DNA from: Begonia masoniana
Lineage: Eukaryota; Streptophyta; Magnoliopsida; Cucurbitales; Begoniaceae
Reading direction: 5' to 3'
NCBI GenBank assembly: GCA_022432975.1
Contig: CM039508.1
Location: forward strand, 49,937,646 to 50,001,645
Length of the DNA stretch: 64,000 nucleotides
Shown in pieces: positions 25,683-36,890 of the stretch (position 1 is its first letter; each line of letters starts with the position of its first letter). Below the pieces are notes generated by a model that was not told the DNA's origin, made no database searches, and saw nothing but the letters and a program-made list of their open reading frames with translations. The translations under genes and the position numbers were made by a program.

Positions 25683-27000
25683 TGTAATGACCCCTCATCC
25701 AGCAAGATATTGTCCGTCCCGGGATTGGCGCAACCATATCCTCCACCTCACTCCACCGGCTATGTGTTGGAGCACTTCGCCGGAAGGTCACCAACCTGGA
25801 ATTACTCTCGCGCCGAAGCCTCTTAACTTCGGAGTTCTTGAGATCCGTTGTCAATTGCGCTCCAAAAACGCGTCTTGTCTATCTGGGAGGGATCTCTACA
25901 TCTGTTTCATTTCCTGTACTTCCCCAAGGCGATGTGGATTGTGATACCCCTTCATTTACGACCGGGATTTGCTATACTTTTTTTCTGATTCGCATACGTT
26001 CTTCTTATCTAACGAATAATAGGAATTTTAAGGAATTGGGAGAATTTGCGGAATCATAACGCTTATTCCGAGTAATACCTCTATCGCAATTTAAATGAGT
26101 TTTTCGTAAAAATAGCAAAAGACGGTCCAAAATTGCGGACACGGATAGTTTTATAAATCCAAAAATAAAGTTGGACTATGCGAAATATGGAAATTTGGAA
26201 AAGTCGAATCGTTGGNNNNNNNNNNNNNNNNNNNNNNNNNNNNNNNNNNNNNNNNNNNNNNNNNNNNNNNNNNNNNNNNNNNNNNNNNNNNNNNNNNNNN
26301 NNNNNNNNNNNNNNNTAGTGTGAGCAGATTGTGGAGTAGGAATATAGCCGCGCGATTTCCAGGAGCAGGGGGTAAGTAAAGTAATGTGTGAGCCTCGGGC
26401 CGACACACAAACAAAGTGGTTTATGCATGTTGAGTGTTTCTTGTTCTTTATGTCATGCATTAAGTTTTTGAAGAATTAACGAAATGATTTATGTGCAAGG
26501 TTATGATGAGTATGAATTGAATGAAACAGAGTATGTAGCTGTTAAGGGAAGTAATCGCCCCTTAACTGAGTAGAGGATTTATTACATTGGAGAAACCGAT
26601 CCACTCCCAAGGGAAGTAAGGGATCTGTCAGCTGTTAAGGGAAGTAATCACCCCTTAACTGAGTGAGGATTATACATTGGGAGAACGATCACTCCCCAGG
26701 GAACTTAGGGATCAGACCAGTTTATGAACGATGCAAACAGAGTTGAGACAAATTAGAAAACGCATGATCGGGTTATGGTTCAGCATAATTCTTAATGTCT
26801 TTACTTGCTTTAGCATTAGGCTAATAGATGAGTTTTGTGATGTAGGTGGTGAGGATAAAGAGGTGATTTCAATGAGAGCATAACCGAGTAGATGAGGTTG
26901 GTGGAGCACGGTGTGCCAACGATCAGGCAGCTGGGGGCGGTTTGACTGGTGTCATTGACAACAAAGATTAATTGACAGTATTTTCAAATTTATTATACTG
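25683..27000. mobile_element. LTR-like element with 5S-rRNA-like segment, contains gap
   Basis: It begins TGTAATGACCCC. For about 280 bp it follows the 5S-bearing solo LTRs at 36509 and 49698, with the 5S-like segment at about 25775-25847 on the minus strand. It then diverges and enters the N gap at 26216-26315. After the gap a roughly 95-bp unit is repeated (26540-26632 and 26634-26715), each with GTTAAGGGAAGTAATC and CCCCTTAAC. The 3' end and target duplication were not found, so the right border is approximate. It may be a larger LTR sharing its head with the short family. Confidence 0.45.
26216..26315. other. Assembly gap (100 N)
   Basis: A run of exactly 100 N inside the LTR-like element; true length unknown. 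Confidence 0.95.
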
Positions 27001-27156
27001 AGATTCATGACCGTTAGAAATTTTAAGTTGTGAGTTCGCTTTTGAGTTCGTTATGATAACGATATACTGTGTGGGATTTCAAGAAGTACTTATGACGTTT
27101 CTAGTGACACAAAGTTTGGATTGTCTTGGTTAGTTTAGCAAGAATGAGTTAAAAAT

Positions 27157-27743
27157 AATACAAAATTATTATTATTTTATTTATTGAATTTTTTATATTA
27201 TATAATAATATAAAAAATTATTAGATTAAAAAAATAAATATAACATTATTCTAATATTAATCTCCAACCAAACTAATTACGTTAATAAATCAAATCTTTT
27301 AACTTGTAATTATTATTTTTTTTTAATGCCTACTTTATTGTTGTATTTTTTTAAGAAAGATGTCCACGTCAGATTCTCTGATGGGCCCACTCGTAGACGA
27401 GGAGAGGGAGCTAGAAGTCTAGAACTTTGGAAGGAAGCAAAGAACGCTCACGTGGCTTTGGCGGTCCCACACGCGCGGAAACACTTGGGAACTTAAAGTC
27501 GGTTAACGTCGTCGTTTTAAATGAAATTGAACAATTTAAACCACCTTTTTTTCTTTAAAAAAAAAAAAAGAAAACTGATTTTTTATTACTTAAACGACAT
27601 TCCTTTATTACACGCATAAAATATGAAGTCTAAAGATAAAGCCTAAAGAAGAATACACTAGAAAAAGGCAAATGAAATATTAAAATAAGATGATGTTATG
27701 TTTATCCTCTTATTCTAACATTTTAAAATACTCGTTTACGTAT
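27157..27743. repeat. Duplicated non-coding segment, copy A
   Basis: It matches 30946-31526 almost base for base, including GATGGGCCCACTCGTAGACG, the motif GTTAACGTCGTCGTTTTAAA and the end TTACGTAT. Copy A stops exactly at the left edge of the Copia LTR. Confidence 0.85.
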
Positions 27744-28270
27744 TGTTATATTGTGAAGCCCAATTCAATTTTATTTCTTATAAAGCCCAGCCCATTTTGT
27801 AAGTGATGAGGTGGCTTGAGAAGAGTATTCTGGAAGCTGTCAATTAAAAAGGGGTTTTCAATTTCAGTTTTCCATAGAAGAAGAGATAAGGTTAGGTGAG
27901 TTTCTCTCTCGGCAGAAAAGAAGAAGTTTACAGAAGAAAAGGTTTGCAAAGAAAGAGGGTTTTCGTGTGAGATGCATGAGTTGCATTTTCTCGTGTGTGA
28001 AGGACAGTCGCGTTTTCTGTTCAGGTTTTTTTTTTACTGTATTTTTGTGGTTTTGTTGCTGTTAAGCTTCTGTCGTAGTATGTTTCTGTCTGTAATCCAT
28101 CTTTAGGGTGTATATTTTGACTGATAATAAATAGATCTCTCATTTGAGCTCCGTGGAAGTAGTCGATCTTAAACTTCGGTTTGAGATCTGGGCGAACCAC
28201 GTTAAATCCTTGTGTTCTTTATTTTTCGCACTGAATCATTAACGGTTTTAAGAATAAGATCTTTATAACA
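27744..28270 (+). repeat. 5' LTR of the truncated Copia element
   Basis: It begins TGTTATATTG and ends CTTTATAACA, giving TGTTAT...ATAACA inverted termini, and is followed at once by the primer site. Only one copy exists, so the start rests on the terminal match and on where homology between duplicated segments A and A' is interrupted. Confidence 0.75.
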
Positions 28271-28271
28271 G

Positions 28272-28283
28272 TGGTATCAGAGC
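28272..28283 (+). other. Primer-binding site, tRNA-iMet
   Basis: TGGTATCAGAGC, one base after the LTR, complementary to initiator tRNA-Met. Confidence 0.9.
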
Positions 28284-28545
28284 TAGAATCGAGTCTTGAA
28301 GGTCCAATCTATAATTCTTTGTGAATAAAGAAATTTCAGTCGTGATTTTGCGTTTTATAGACCTCTACATACTTTGTTCATGCTGTGATCTTGTGTTCTG
28401 AAGTTCTTGTGTGGTAGTAGATCTGTTTTTGAAAGAGGTTTTTTCGAATAAACTATTATTTCTTCCACTGATATAGTCAAGATCTTCTTGTCTTTAATCT
28501 TTGCTTTTGTCATCTAAAGTTTTTTAAAATAATTCTTGACTGACT

Positions 28546-30425
28546 ATGGGATCAAGAATAGAAATTATCCCTTACGATGGAAAAATTGATTTTGGTTCAT
28601 GGAAAAAGAAGATGAGAGCCTTGTTAAGTCATAACAAGGTTCTCATCGCTCTTGAACCAGACAATAAAAAATGGTCGGATGACCAGATAAAAAGGAGGAT
28701 GGAAATTGATCAAGAGGCATACAATTTGATAGTGCTAAGCCTCTCAGACAATATTCTACGAAAGGTAGATGGAGCTGAAACACCGCTGGAAATTTGGGGT
28801 AAACTCGAATCACTGTATGTTATTCAATCTGCCCCTAATCTTGTGTACTTAAATGGTACTTTATTTGCATATAAAAATGGATGTTAATAAGTCACTCGAT
28901 GAAAATCTAGATGATTTTTTGAAAATGTCTTTACTGTTAAAAAGAACTGATCAGAGTTTGAATGACACTAGTCTTGCTATGATTCTTCTTAATTCTCTGC
29001 CTGATTCATATAGTGTTGTTAGAGATACTCTGAAATATACAGGTACAGTCCCCACGGTAGAAATGATTACCTCTGGCCTAAAAGCCAGAGAACTAGAAAT
29101 AAAGAGTAAGAAAAACGAAAATAGTTTATTTGTAAATGGAAATAATATAAAAAGTAACAACCTTAAAAAGAAAGGAAAAAGAAAGGCTCAACAAAATAAG
29201 TCTAAAACTGATAATAGAACCGAGAATAGAAATTGTTTCTACTGTGGAAAAGCAGGACATATTAAGAAAAATTGTAACAAGTGGAAAAATGAACAAGAAA
29301 AACAAAATAAAGAATCTAATGTTGCTACTGGTTCTTGTGATATTATCAGTGAGGTTTTGAATGTTTCTGAAAAATTAAATTCTGAAAAATGGATTCTTGA
29401 TTCAGGTTGTTCTTTTCATATGTCTCCTAATAAACTATGTTTTTCTGACTTGCATGAAACTGAGGGTGATACTATGTATATGAGAAATAACAATCCTTGT
29501 TCTGTTAGAAGAATTGGAACTGTATATTTGCTTCTTGATAATAATGAAAGGATTAAACTAACAAATGTTAGATATATTCCTGAATTAAAACGAAATTTAA
29601 TTTCTCTTGGAACACTTGATGAACTTGGATGTTTGTTCAAAGCTGCTGATTCTAACTTGCAGGTATTCAAAGGTGAAAAACTAGTTTTATCTGGTTTTAA
29701 AGAATCTGGTTTGTATGTTTTGAATGGTTCACATTATGTTTCTTCTGCCAATAATATTGTGAATAATTCTGTTTTGAATGCTTCTGAAAAATGGCACCTT
29801 AGACTAGGTCACATGAGCCAAAATGGGTTGAATCATCTGTTTAATAAGGGATTATTTGGAAAAGATAAAATTTGTAGTCTCAATTTTTGTGAAACTTGTG
29901 TGTTGGGTAAACAACACAGGTTGAAATTTACAAAAGGTGATCATTTATCAAAGTACAAATTAGACTATGTGCATGCAGATTTATGGGGGCCTGAAAAACA
30001 TCATACACATGGAGGAAATAAATATTTTCTGTCCATTGTAAATGATTACACTAGGAGAGTGTGGACCTATCTCTTAAAAACTAAGGATGAAGTTTTTGAG
30101 AAGTTTAAGGAATGGAAAACTTTAGAAGAAAACCAAACAGACAGAAAACTCAAGGGGCTTAGGACCGATAATGGTCTCGAGTTCTGTAATATGAAATTTG
30201 ATTCTTTTTGCAGCTCTCAAGGGATCCTAAGGCATAGGACCGTTAGGCATACACCTCAGCAAAACGTGTTGCTGAGAGAATGAACCGTACTTTACTAGAA
30301 AAAGTAAGGTGCCTTTTATTTACTTCCGGATTACCAAAGGGTTTTTGGGGGGAGGCTCTAAATACTGCCACATACTTGATTAATACGAAAAGAGGTACTT
30401 CGAGGACTCAATTGACATTTTTCTT
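28546..30425 (+). pseudogene. Copia Gag-PR-IN polyprotein, frameshifted and truncated
   Basis: The frame opens at 28546 (MGSRIEIIPYDGKIDFGSW, UBN2-type gag). It shifts at the A-run near 28875 (one extra A) and continues to 30283. Visible in order: a CX2CX4HX4C zinc knuckle (CFYCGKAGHIKKNC) at about 29237-29275; the aspartic protease site WILDSGCSFHMSP at about 29390; the GAG-pre-integrase motif WHLRLGHMSQNGLN at about 29790; integrase from LDYVHADLWGP (29962) through GLRTDNGLEF to HTPQQN at 30250. A second shift there leads into ERMNRTLLEKVRCLLF and TATYLINTKRG. It ends at about 30425 without RT or RNase H, so it is dead as an autonomous element. The many intact residues suggest recent truncation. 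Confidence 0.9.
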
Positions 30426-30523
30426 TTAATGCATGATCATGAATCGATACTTCCGCCCGTTCCAAAGTTTTCAATTGGAAAATAGAAAATCGTGCGTGCG
30501 ATGATAAAGAACGAGAAAAGTAC

Positions 30524-30697
30524 GGGAGTTATGTATTCTCTGCCGGAAACAGTGTGAAGGAGATCGAAATCAATAATTCGAAGCTCCTGAAGCTTTTGGA
30601 CTAACTCGACGACGTTTCGCTCCGACAATCGGATGCTCGATTTGGCTTGCTGTGCGAACTCAAACTGTCTTTGCAATTCCAACAATTCATCGTCCAT
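30524..30697 (-). pseudogene. UFL1: Orphan first exon of UFL1 (E3 UFM1-protein ligase 1)
   Basis: UFL1 is the E3 ligase that transfers the ubiquitin-like UFM1 to target proteins at the ER. The ATG at 30697 starts a 58-residue exon (MDDELLELQRQFEFAQQ... ending SGREYITP) that follows the conserved UFL1 N terminus, including NVVELVQKLQELRIIDFDLL. It ends at a good donor (CCC|GTACTT). Full UFL1 proteins are about 800 residues; no later exon follows leftward, because within 100 bp the sequence becomes the truncated Copia element. The upstream side has GGCCCA/TGGGCC-type promoter motifs. Either the gene was severed here or this is a duplicated 5' fragment with the full gene elsewhere. Confidence 0.8.
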
Positions 30698-30699
30698 CT

Positions 30700-30945
30700 T
30701 GCGGCCGCTTATCGACGGATGGAGATTCCCAGCCGGAGAGAGCGGTTTTACGACTATTTACCGACTATTAACGAGCCGAAGTCATACCCGTTTCTAGAAA
30801 ATGGAAACTGAAAGGCCCGCCTCTGATGAGCCTTTTAAAAGATCACAAAATATACTGGGCCGATTTTGTAGGCCCACCTCAAAATGACAATAATTGTTTT
30901 AGATTACTAATAAAAATTGATTGATTATTATTTATTTTTAAAATA
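30700..30945 (-). promoter_or_regulatory. Probable UFL1 promoter region
   Basis: Directly upstream of the UFL1 exon, with AGGCCCGCC, GGGCCGATT and TAGGCCCACC. GGCCCA-type (site II) words are typical of plant housekeeping promoters. No experimental signal can be read from sequence alone. Confidence 0.4.
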
Positions 30946-31526
30946 AATACAAAATTATTATTTTTTATTTATTGAATTTTTATCTCATAATTATTATCGT
31001 ATAATACGATTAATATAATAAATTATATATTTATAATTTATTATATTAATTATATTAAAAAAATAAATATAACATTATTCTAATATTAATCTCCAGCCAA
31101 ACTAATTACTTTAATAAATCAAATCTTTTAACTTGTAATTATTTTTCTTTTTTAATGCCTACTTTATTGTTGTATTGTTTAAGAAAGTGTCCACGTCGGA
31201 TTGATGGGCCCACTCGTAGACGAGGAGAGGGAACTAGAAGTCTAGAACTCTGGAAGGAAGCAAAGAACGCTCACATGGCTTTGGCGGTCCCACACACGCG
31301 GAACGGAAACACTTGGAACTTAAAGTCGGTTAACGTCGTCGTTTTAAATGAAATTGAACAAATTAAACCACCTTTTTTTTCTTTTAAAAAAAAAAAGAAA
31401 ACTGGTTTTTTATTACTTAAACGACATTCCTTTATTACATGCATAAAATATGAATAACGATACAGCCTGAAATATTAAAATAAGAGAATGTTAAGTTTAC
31501 TCTCTTATTCTAACATCTTAGCTTAC
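30946..31526. repeat. Duplicated non-coding segment, copy A'
   Basis: The second copy of the 27157-27743 segment, lying upstream of the UFL1 exon. It continues past TTACGTAT into GAAACAATGATT, which is uninterrupted here, so it represents the empty-site version of where the Copia LTR sits in copy A. Confidence 0.85.
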
Positions 31527-31672
31527 GTATGAAACAATGATTGGTGCAATAAATGTAATACATTATAAATAATTAATTTATTATATTTATTGCACAAATA
31601 ATTATTTGACACGTCAGCTGTATTTTAAGATAATATAATAAGAATGTAAACGTAATATTATTCAAAAGTAAA
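31491..31672. repeat. MITE-like inverted repeat (family M)
   Basis: The left end GTTTACTCTCTTATTCTAAC is roughly the reverse complement of the right end GAATGTAAACGTAATATT. About 180 bp, no coding capacity. Related copies occur elsewhere in the window. Confidence 0.4.
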
Positions 31673-32929
31673 GGTGAAGAGCAAGTGAATTATTGTACTT
31701 TTTTTTTCTAGTAAATAAACTCTTGAACATAAAAACGTTAGTAATCAACTCTCTGTCGTTAGGGTTATTATTCCAAAAATCACGATTTTGTCATGTAATA
31801 TTCTAGGCTAAACGATTTCTAGAGATAAATCTGCTTCTGGAACTTGATATCATTGCCAAAAATTGTCTTGAGTTTTCTAACTTGTTTTTTCTTTAAAAAT
31901 CATCAAAATGTCCAACATCATTTATCACAAGTCATTTCTCTCATGAATTGCTCAACTTCGAACATCACGTGAAAGAAAAAACGTGACTTTTCTTACGACA
32001 ACTCTCACGATGAAAACTTAATTGCTAACATCTTTAACTTCAGTTATTTGCATAAAAAAAAAAGTTCAATGACCTACTTTCTTTTCACAACTAAATTTAA
32101 GTACTATTACATACTTTGCCTTCAAATAATAATAATAAGATGTTGGACCCAAAATGGCTAGCCAAGATATGTACAATGTTCTAATTTTTTTGGAGACATT
32201 AATAGAGACTAAAAGAACCGTTGAGAAACGAAGCGAGTTAATAGCGATCTAAAATGACAAATGGGTTGACACTTTCAGTACAATGAAACTTCAGTGGTTG
32301 CGGGTGGTAGATCAGAATTCATCGATTCATCGCCGTAGAATTCCTTCTCTTCATCATCGTTTAAAACAACATTAATCTTTCTAAATAATGACCCACCAAC
32401 TAACCGAATAAATACACATATTTCGCTTTCAGTATATAATAAAGTTTGTTTTTATATTTTAAAATAAAAAATTGACTCGTTAGACATCATCGTAAGAAAA
32501 AAATAATGTTATGTTTATTATCTACTTTTACCTTCTAGTTCCAATTTTAATAATTTGAATTCCATATTCGAAGTTGTAATCGGAATCGATTCAATATATT
32601 TCTTATGTACCCATATGTGTTATATTGGATTTGAATCAAATTTTGGATCAATCTATATTGATTGATTGCTTTCATTGTGTTGTTGTCAGCAAATACCATT
32701 TTTTTTGTCTTGAATATCTTCCAAATCAAAGGTCTGGATCTATTTTTTTCTAATCATTCGATAAACAAATTCATTCTCTTCATAAAAATAGGAGATAGAA
32801 CCAATAAATATTTCTTTTTCGATTCATCCATGGAGTTGAATACTTTATTCAAGAATTATTTTTGATCCAATCCGTATGAATCAATTAAAAAAGACAAATA
32901 AATGTGAGGATTAATTAACGAGCATAATT
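31673..32929. other. Intergenic DNA
   Basis: AT-rich, no gene seen. It is the region downstream of the ketoacyl-CoA synthase gene, so its 3' UTR and terminator probably lie near 32700-32929. Confidence 0.5.
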
Positions 32930-34306
32930 TTAAAGCGATTTGAAGGTGCTTATGTCTTCTTGTTGAATCCATCCAAACTTCTTCAGAAAAGGGTTGCTAA
33001 GATTCTTTCGTGGGTAGCCATTAATGCAGTCTTCCCAAACGTTTTCATCCTGCTCTAAATCTCTCACCACCTCCCACAAGCAGCTATTGCATTTGAAGCC
33101 TGCTCCGAAGCTGATCATCAGAACTCTGTCGTTTTTCTTGAGCCGTTTCTTCGCCTGCATGTAACCCAGCACGTACCAGAGACTACACGCAGAAGTGTTG
33201 CCGAACCGGTGCAGTGTCATCCGGGCCGGCTCCAAGTCGTACTCGGTTAGGTTAAGGTTCATTCCGATTCCGTCTATCACCGCCTTCCCACCTGTGTGAA
33301 GGCAGAAATGGTCGACGCCGGTTCGTAAGTTGATGGCCGGTTTAGATTCTCCTTTCGAGGGTTTTTTTATTTTCTTGATGAAGGTGAGGAATGAAAACCG
33401 GAATAACTCTGTTATTGGTAAGATTTTAGGGGATATTTCTCTAAGATTATCAACAAAAGCCATAGTTGCAGCTTTTGGTAGGGTTTTTCCGAGGTGAAAA
33501 CCTAGGTTTCCTTCTTCGTCTTCTCTCTGAATACAGCAGCCGTGGGACTCATCTCTCGCGCCATGATGGGTTCTTACCAAGCACTTGAGCTTGAACATGG
33601 CTCGGTTTCTCATGGCTCGTTTGTTAGTCATAAGAATTACAGACCCACCAGAGCGAAACAAGCAATTAGACAGAATCATCGATCTGTCGTTTCCTGTGTA
33701 CCAATTCGGCGTTAACGATTCCGATGTGACGACCAGAGCATTAACGTTCTTTCTCGATTTGAAAATCTGCCTCACTGCATCGACAGATATAAGGCTTGCG
33801 CTACATCCCATCCCGGTGAAATTAAACACCTTAATATCTTCCCTCATTTTGTAACGATTGATTATTCGAGCCGACAGAGAAGGAACCGTCGATAACATCG
33901 AAACATTTACGACAAGAACATCTATTTCTGAAGCTGAAAAGCCTGATCTTTTCAAGAGCTTTTCGACACTTTCATGGAAGAACTCTTCCATTTCTGCAAT
34001 TCCGTCTTGCAATGTCGGATTTTGTTCTCGGCCGGAGAACATGATTCTGGGCGCGTAAGTATCCTCACCAATGCCGGAGCTTACGACTGCTTTGAGTAGG
34101 AATTTGTATTCGTCCAAACCCAGAGCTTTTGTTCTCTTTATGATCTCTCTACAAGTTACTGTATCAAGCTTTCTGTCGTCAGTTGGTTTATAGAGTTCAT
34201 AGTCCAAGATGTAAGCTTCTTGGTCTCTTTTGGCGTCATAATGCTTCCATATGACAAAACACAGGTAGAGAAAAGGAAATGCATAAAATAAAGTGAGAAA
34301 ATTCAT
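32930..34306 (-). CDS. 3-ketoacyl-CoA synthase, KCS12/KCS19-like
   Basis: An intact intronless gene of 458 residues. It condenses malonyl-CoA with long-chain acyl-CoA, the first and rate-setting step of very-long-chain fatty acid elongation at the ER (waxes, cutin, seed oils, sphingolipids). The ATG at 34306 precedes one hydrophobic segment (residues about 2-20); most KCS have two N-terminal helices and 490-520 residues, so this is the short type. The FAE1/type III PKS-like core holds catalytic Cys168 (FTGMGCSAS), His337 (CLHTGGKAV) and Asn370 (RFGNTSACS), with conserved His248, His333 and His366. The 5' UTR carries a pure (CT)11 tract at 34311-34332. An in-frame extension to 34354 lacks an ATG. 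Codon use and frame are clean, unlike 5-20 kb. Confidence 0.93.
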   Translation of the reverse strand: MNFLTLFYAFPFLYLCFVIWKHYDAKRDQEAYILDYELYKPTDDRKLDTVTCREIIKRTKALGLDEYKFLLKAVVSSGIGEDTYAPRIMFSGREQNPTLQDGIAEMEEFFHESVEKLLKRSGFSASEIDVLVVNVSMLSTVPSLSARIINRYKMREDIKVFNFTGMGCSASLISVDAVRQIFKSRKNVNALVVTSESLTPNWYTGNDRSMILSNCLFRSGGSVILMTNKRAMRNRAMFKLKCLVRTHHGARDESHGCCIQREDEEGNLGFHLGKTLPKAATMAFVDNLREISPKILPITELFRFSFLTFIKKIKKPSKGESKPAINLRTGVDHFCLHTGGKAVIDGIGMNLNLTEYDLEPARMTLHRFGNTSACSLWYVLGYMQAKKRLKKNDRVLMISFGAGFKCNSCLWEVVRDLEQDENVWEDCINGYPRKNLSNPFLKKFGWIQQEDISTFKSL

Positions 34307-34654
34307 GGGGAGAGAGAGAGAGAGAGAGAGAGGCTTAGATGGATTTTGAAGCAAAATGCATTACTTATGAGGAGAAAAGCTCATTACTTGCACAAGAAAA
34401 CAAGCTTGAAGTCTCGGTGAGTTTTGCTGTTTTAGTGGACAAGTGAACATGCAAAAGACCCACTTTCCTTCCGTGGCTCTTAACTCCAAACAAGTTGATC
34501 TCCATTGCATGTCAATCACTAACACTAAATATCACACTTAAATCATGTCAATGAAATAACACTTAGCCTCAAAGCAATCGACCAGTCTTATGACATGTGC
34601 AAAACAACGAGAATTTGATCTCATTTTTTCATATATTTTATAAAAATCAAAAAT

Positions 34655-34855
34655 AATATGTTTACTCTCTAAACAAACTTACTAACGTGACAAAAAATGA
34701 TTTGTGTAATTCTTGTGCAATAACAGTTAATTCACTACATTTATTGTCCCTTAATCGTACTGATCATTGCTTGACATATTAACAAATATGTTTAGACAGT
34801 AAAATAATAGAATAAACGTAGCATTACTCTAACAATAAACCTAAATGTTTTAACA
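34655..34855. repeat. MITE-like sequence (family M)
   Basis: GTTTACTCTCTAAAC on the left and GAATAAACGTAGCATTACTC on the right resemble the ends of the 31491 copy. TGACGTG-like words and TTGTGTAATT recur inside. Confidence 0.35.
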
Positions 34856-35929
34856 TATTTTCTATAAATTAATTAAATCAATATAATTACATTAAATAGC
34901 TTGCAGCACAATTAGGAAAAAAAATTATAAAGTGAAAATATTGAAATAAATGAAAGGAATTGCATTAGATTTACTAGGTGAATAATAGGACCCTACTTAG
35001 CTGAAAAATGTTGGTGGGGATTTGTTTCTTCCCCAACTCTGGTTAATTGTTCGTCACAAAGACTTTTAAGGCATAGCTAAGCTTGAAAACATCGTCACGG
35101 AATAATGATGGTAAACTACAATCGATTAATCAATGAATAATGTTATATTTATCTTTTAATTTTATAATATAATCTTATATCATAACGTGATGATTATTAA
35201 TTTGTGTAATTAATATTTTATTTTAAATATTTATAATTTTTTTAATTATTTTGATTAATGAGTAACACCGTCAATAGGTAGATTAGAACTTAGAATTAAA
35301 GGGTAAATTTATTTTGAATTTAAAGTCTTATAAGAACAGTGACTTGAATTTAATTAAATATAATGAATGGCATTAGCATCATGATCTTTGTTTGCAAGTA
35401 TTTCATGTGTTTAATTAGATGCTATTTTTGGCAAGTATTTCAATGATATTCTCCAACAAATACATGAGAATTTATTGTAAACTTACATAGCCAAAAGACT
35501 TTTGTTCACTTTATTTCAGAGTGTATATTATTATTATTATTAGTTTTTGGTTAATACAAATGAAGAGCCAAATGACTCAAATATCTAATGGGCTTTGAAT
35601 TGGGTCAAAGGCATTATTAGGTCCATAATAAAAATTTTAGTATTATCTTGATCCTATAATGATTAAATATTGTAGATTAAAATATATAAAGTTAAAGGAA
35701 CAATAACATATTTTTAATTTAAATAATAAAATAGATTAAAAAAAAACTTTGGAGGAAAATTAGAAGAAATTTGAAAAATGAAATTTATTTAAATTTTTAA
35801 TATGATAATAATGGATCAAGAAAAAATTTACAACCTAAATTGAAAAAAATTAAAGAAAGACGAGTATAGATCTTAAAATAGACCGAACTCCACATATAAT
35901 ATGTATTTTTTAGAAAAATAATACTAAGT

Positions 35930-36085
35930 TTACCCTATAATCCTACACAATGACGTGACAAAAATAAATTGGTGCAATTAATGATTTATTTTAATTGTTT
36001 ATAATTAATTATAAAACTAATAGTAATCTTTATAATATAAGTCAATAAGAAATTTTACGTTTACATGCAAGTTGGAAATGCTAAT
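35930..36085. repeat. MITE-like sequence (family M)
   Basis: It shares ACTAAGTTTACC, ATGACGTGACA and a right end with TTTTACGTTTACAT with other members. Borders are approximate. Confidence 0.35.
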
Positions 36086-36508
36086 ATTAATATAAACACT
36101 TTTATTAAGGAAATATGTTAAAAAATAAAAGAAATAACTTTGGAAAATAGAGGATGCCATTTGTTCAACACTCATTTGCTAGTGAAATATTAACCATCTT
36201 TAATGGCGTGATTATAAAATAATTGTTATGGGAGTGGTTTCAAACCCCACATAATTAACATTCAATCATTTTGTTCAAGACTTGGGAGGATATAAAAGTG
36301 GAGAGAGGGCATTTCTAAATCATTGTTAACTCATCATTATATATATATATTTTTTTATTATTTACGGGTACAATATTGTCTGATTTGAGACAAAACTCAC
36401 ACGATTTATTATTGGTGTTTACACTAAAATATCTTGTAATAAATGAAAAGAAATACTACATATATATAGTGTCCTATGATATCACATATTTCGAACGTAG
36501 AATTATCG

Positions 36509-36885
36509 TGTGATGACCCGAATATGCACGTATGGGTACGATGGCTGCACGAACCGGAACCCGGATGGCGGTACGTCCGCGCGGGCGAACCGAAAGGTGA
36601 CAGGTCGTAAAAAGGGGGGCATCACAATCTCACATTGCTTGGGGAAGTATGTGGAAATGAAACATATGTAAAGAGAACCTCTCAATATAGTAAGACGCAT
36701 TTTGGAGCACAATTGACAACGGATCCCATAAGAACTCCGAAGTAAAAAGTGCTTCGGCGATAGCAATTCCAGGTTGGGTGACCTTCTGGGAAGTTCTCGC
36801 CAAACAAAGCCGTGAGGGGAGGATATTGGGCTGCAGCCCAATCCCCAGAGCAGACAATATCTTGCTGAGAAAAGGAGTCGTTACA
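36509..36885 (+). mobile_element. Cassandra-type solo LTR with 5S rRNA-like promoter
   Basis: A 377-bp segment begins TGTGATGACC, ends GTCGTTACA and has a perfect 5-bp target duplication TATCG at 36504-36508 and 36886-36890. Positions 36721-36799 follow plant 5S rRNA on the plus strand, from GGATCCCATAAGAACTCCGA through the A-box-like AAAGTGCTTCGGCGA to the C-box-like GGTTGGGTGACC. LTRs carrying 5S rRNA sequence define the Cassandra TRIM family. No second LTR or primer site is present, so this is a solo LTR. It is the reverse complement in arrangement of the 49698 copy and has the same length. Confidence 0.88.
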
Positions 36886-36890
36886 TATCG

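Larger units (their letters stand above)
27744..30425 (+). mobile_element. Truncated Copia retrotransposon (5' LTR to integrase)
   Basis: 5' LTR 27744-28270, then primer site, gag, zinc knuckle, protease and integrase. It breaks off just after the integrase catalytic region, where the sequence changes to UFL1-related DNA. RT, RNase H and the 3' LTR are absent. A 5-bp CGTAT precedes the LTR but its partner is gone. Confidence 0.85.
34307..36508. other. Intergenic DNA with MITE-like copies
   Basis: Promoter side of the KCS gene, then AT-rich DNA. Family M-like sequences lie at about 34655-34855 and 35930-36085, with a fragment at 35140-35230. A short (TA)n run lies near 36334-36352. No gene seen. 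Confidence 0.5.

Noticed and set aside
34307..34354. Sixteen-residue N-terminal extension of the KCS protein
   Set aside because: It starts with TTG and encodes the (CT)n 5' UTR; the ATG at 34306 fits the family start.
36721..36799. Genuine 5S rRNA gene
   Set aside because: Only part of 5S is present, diverged, and it sits inside a 377-bp unit with its own 5-bp target duplication.
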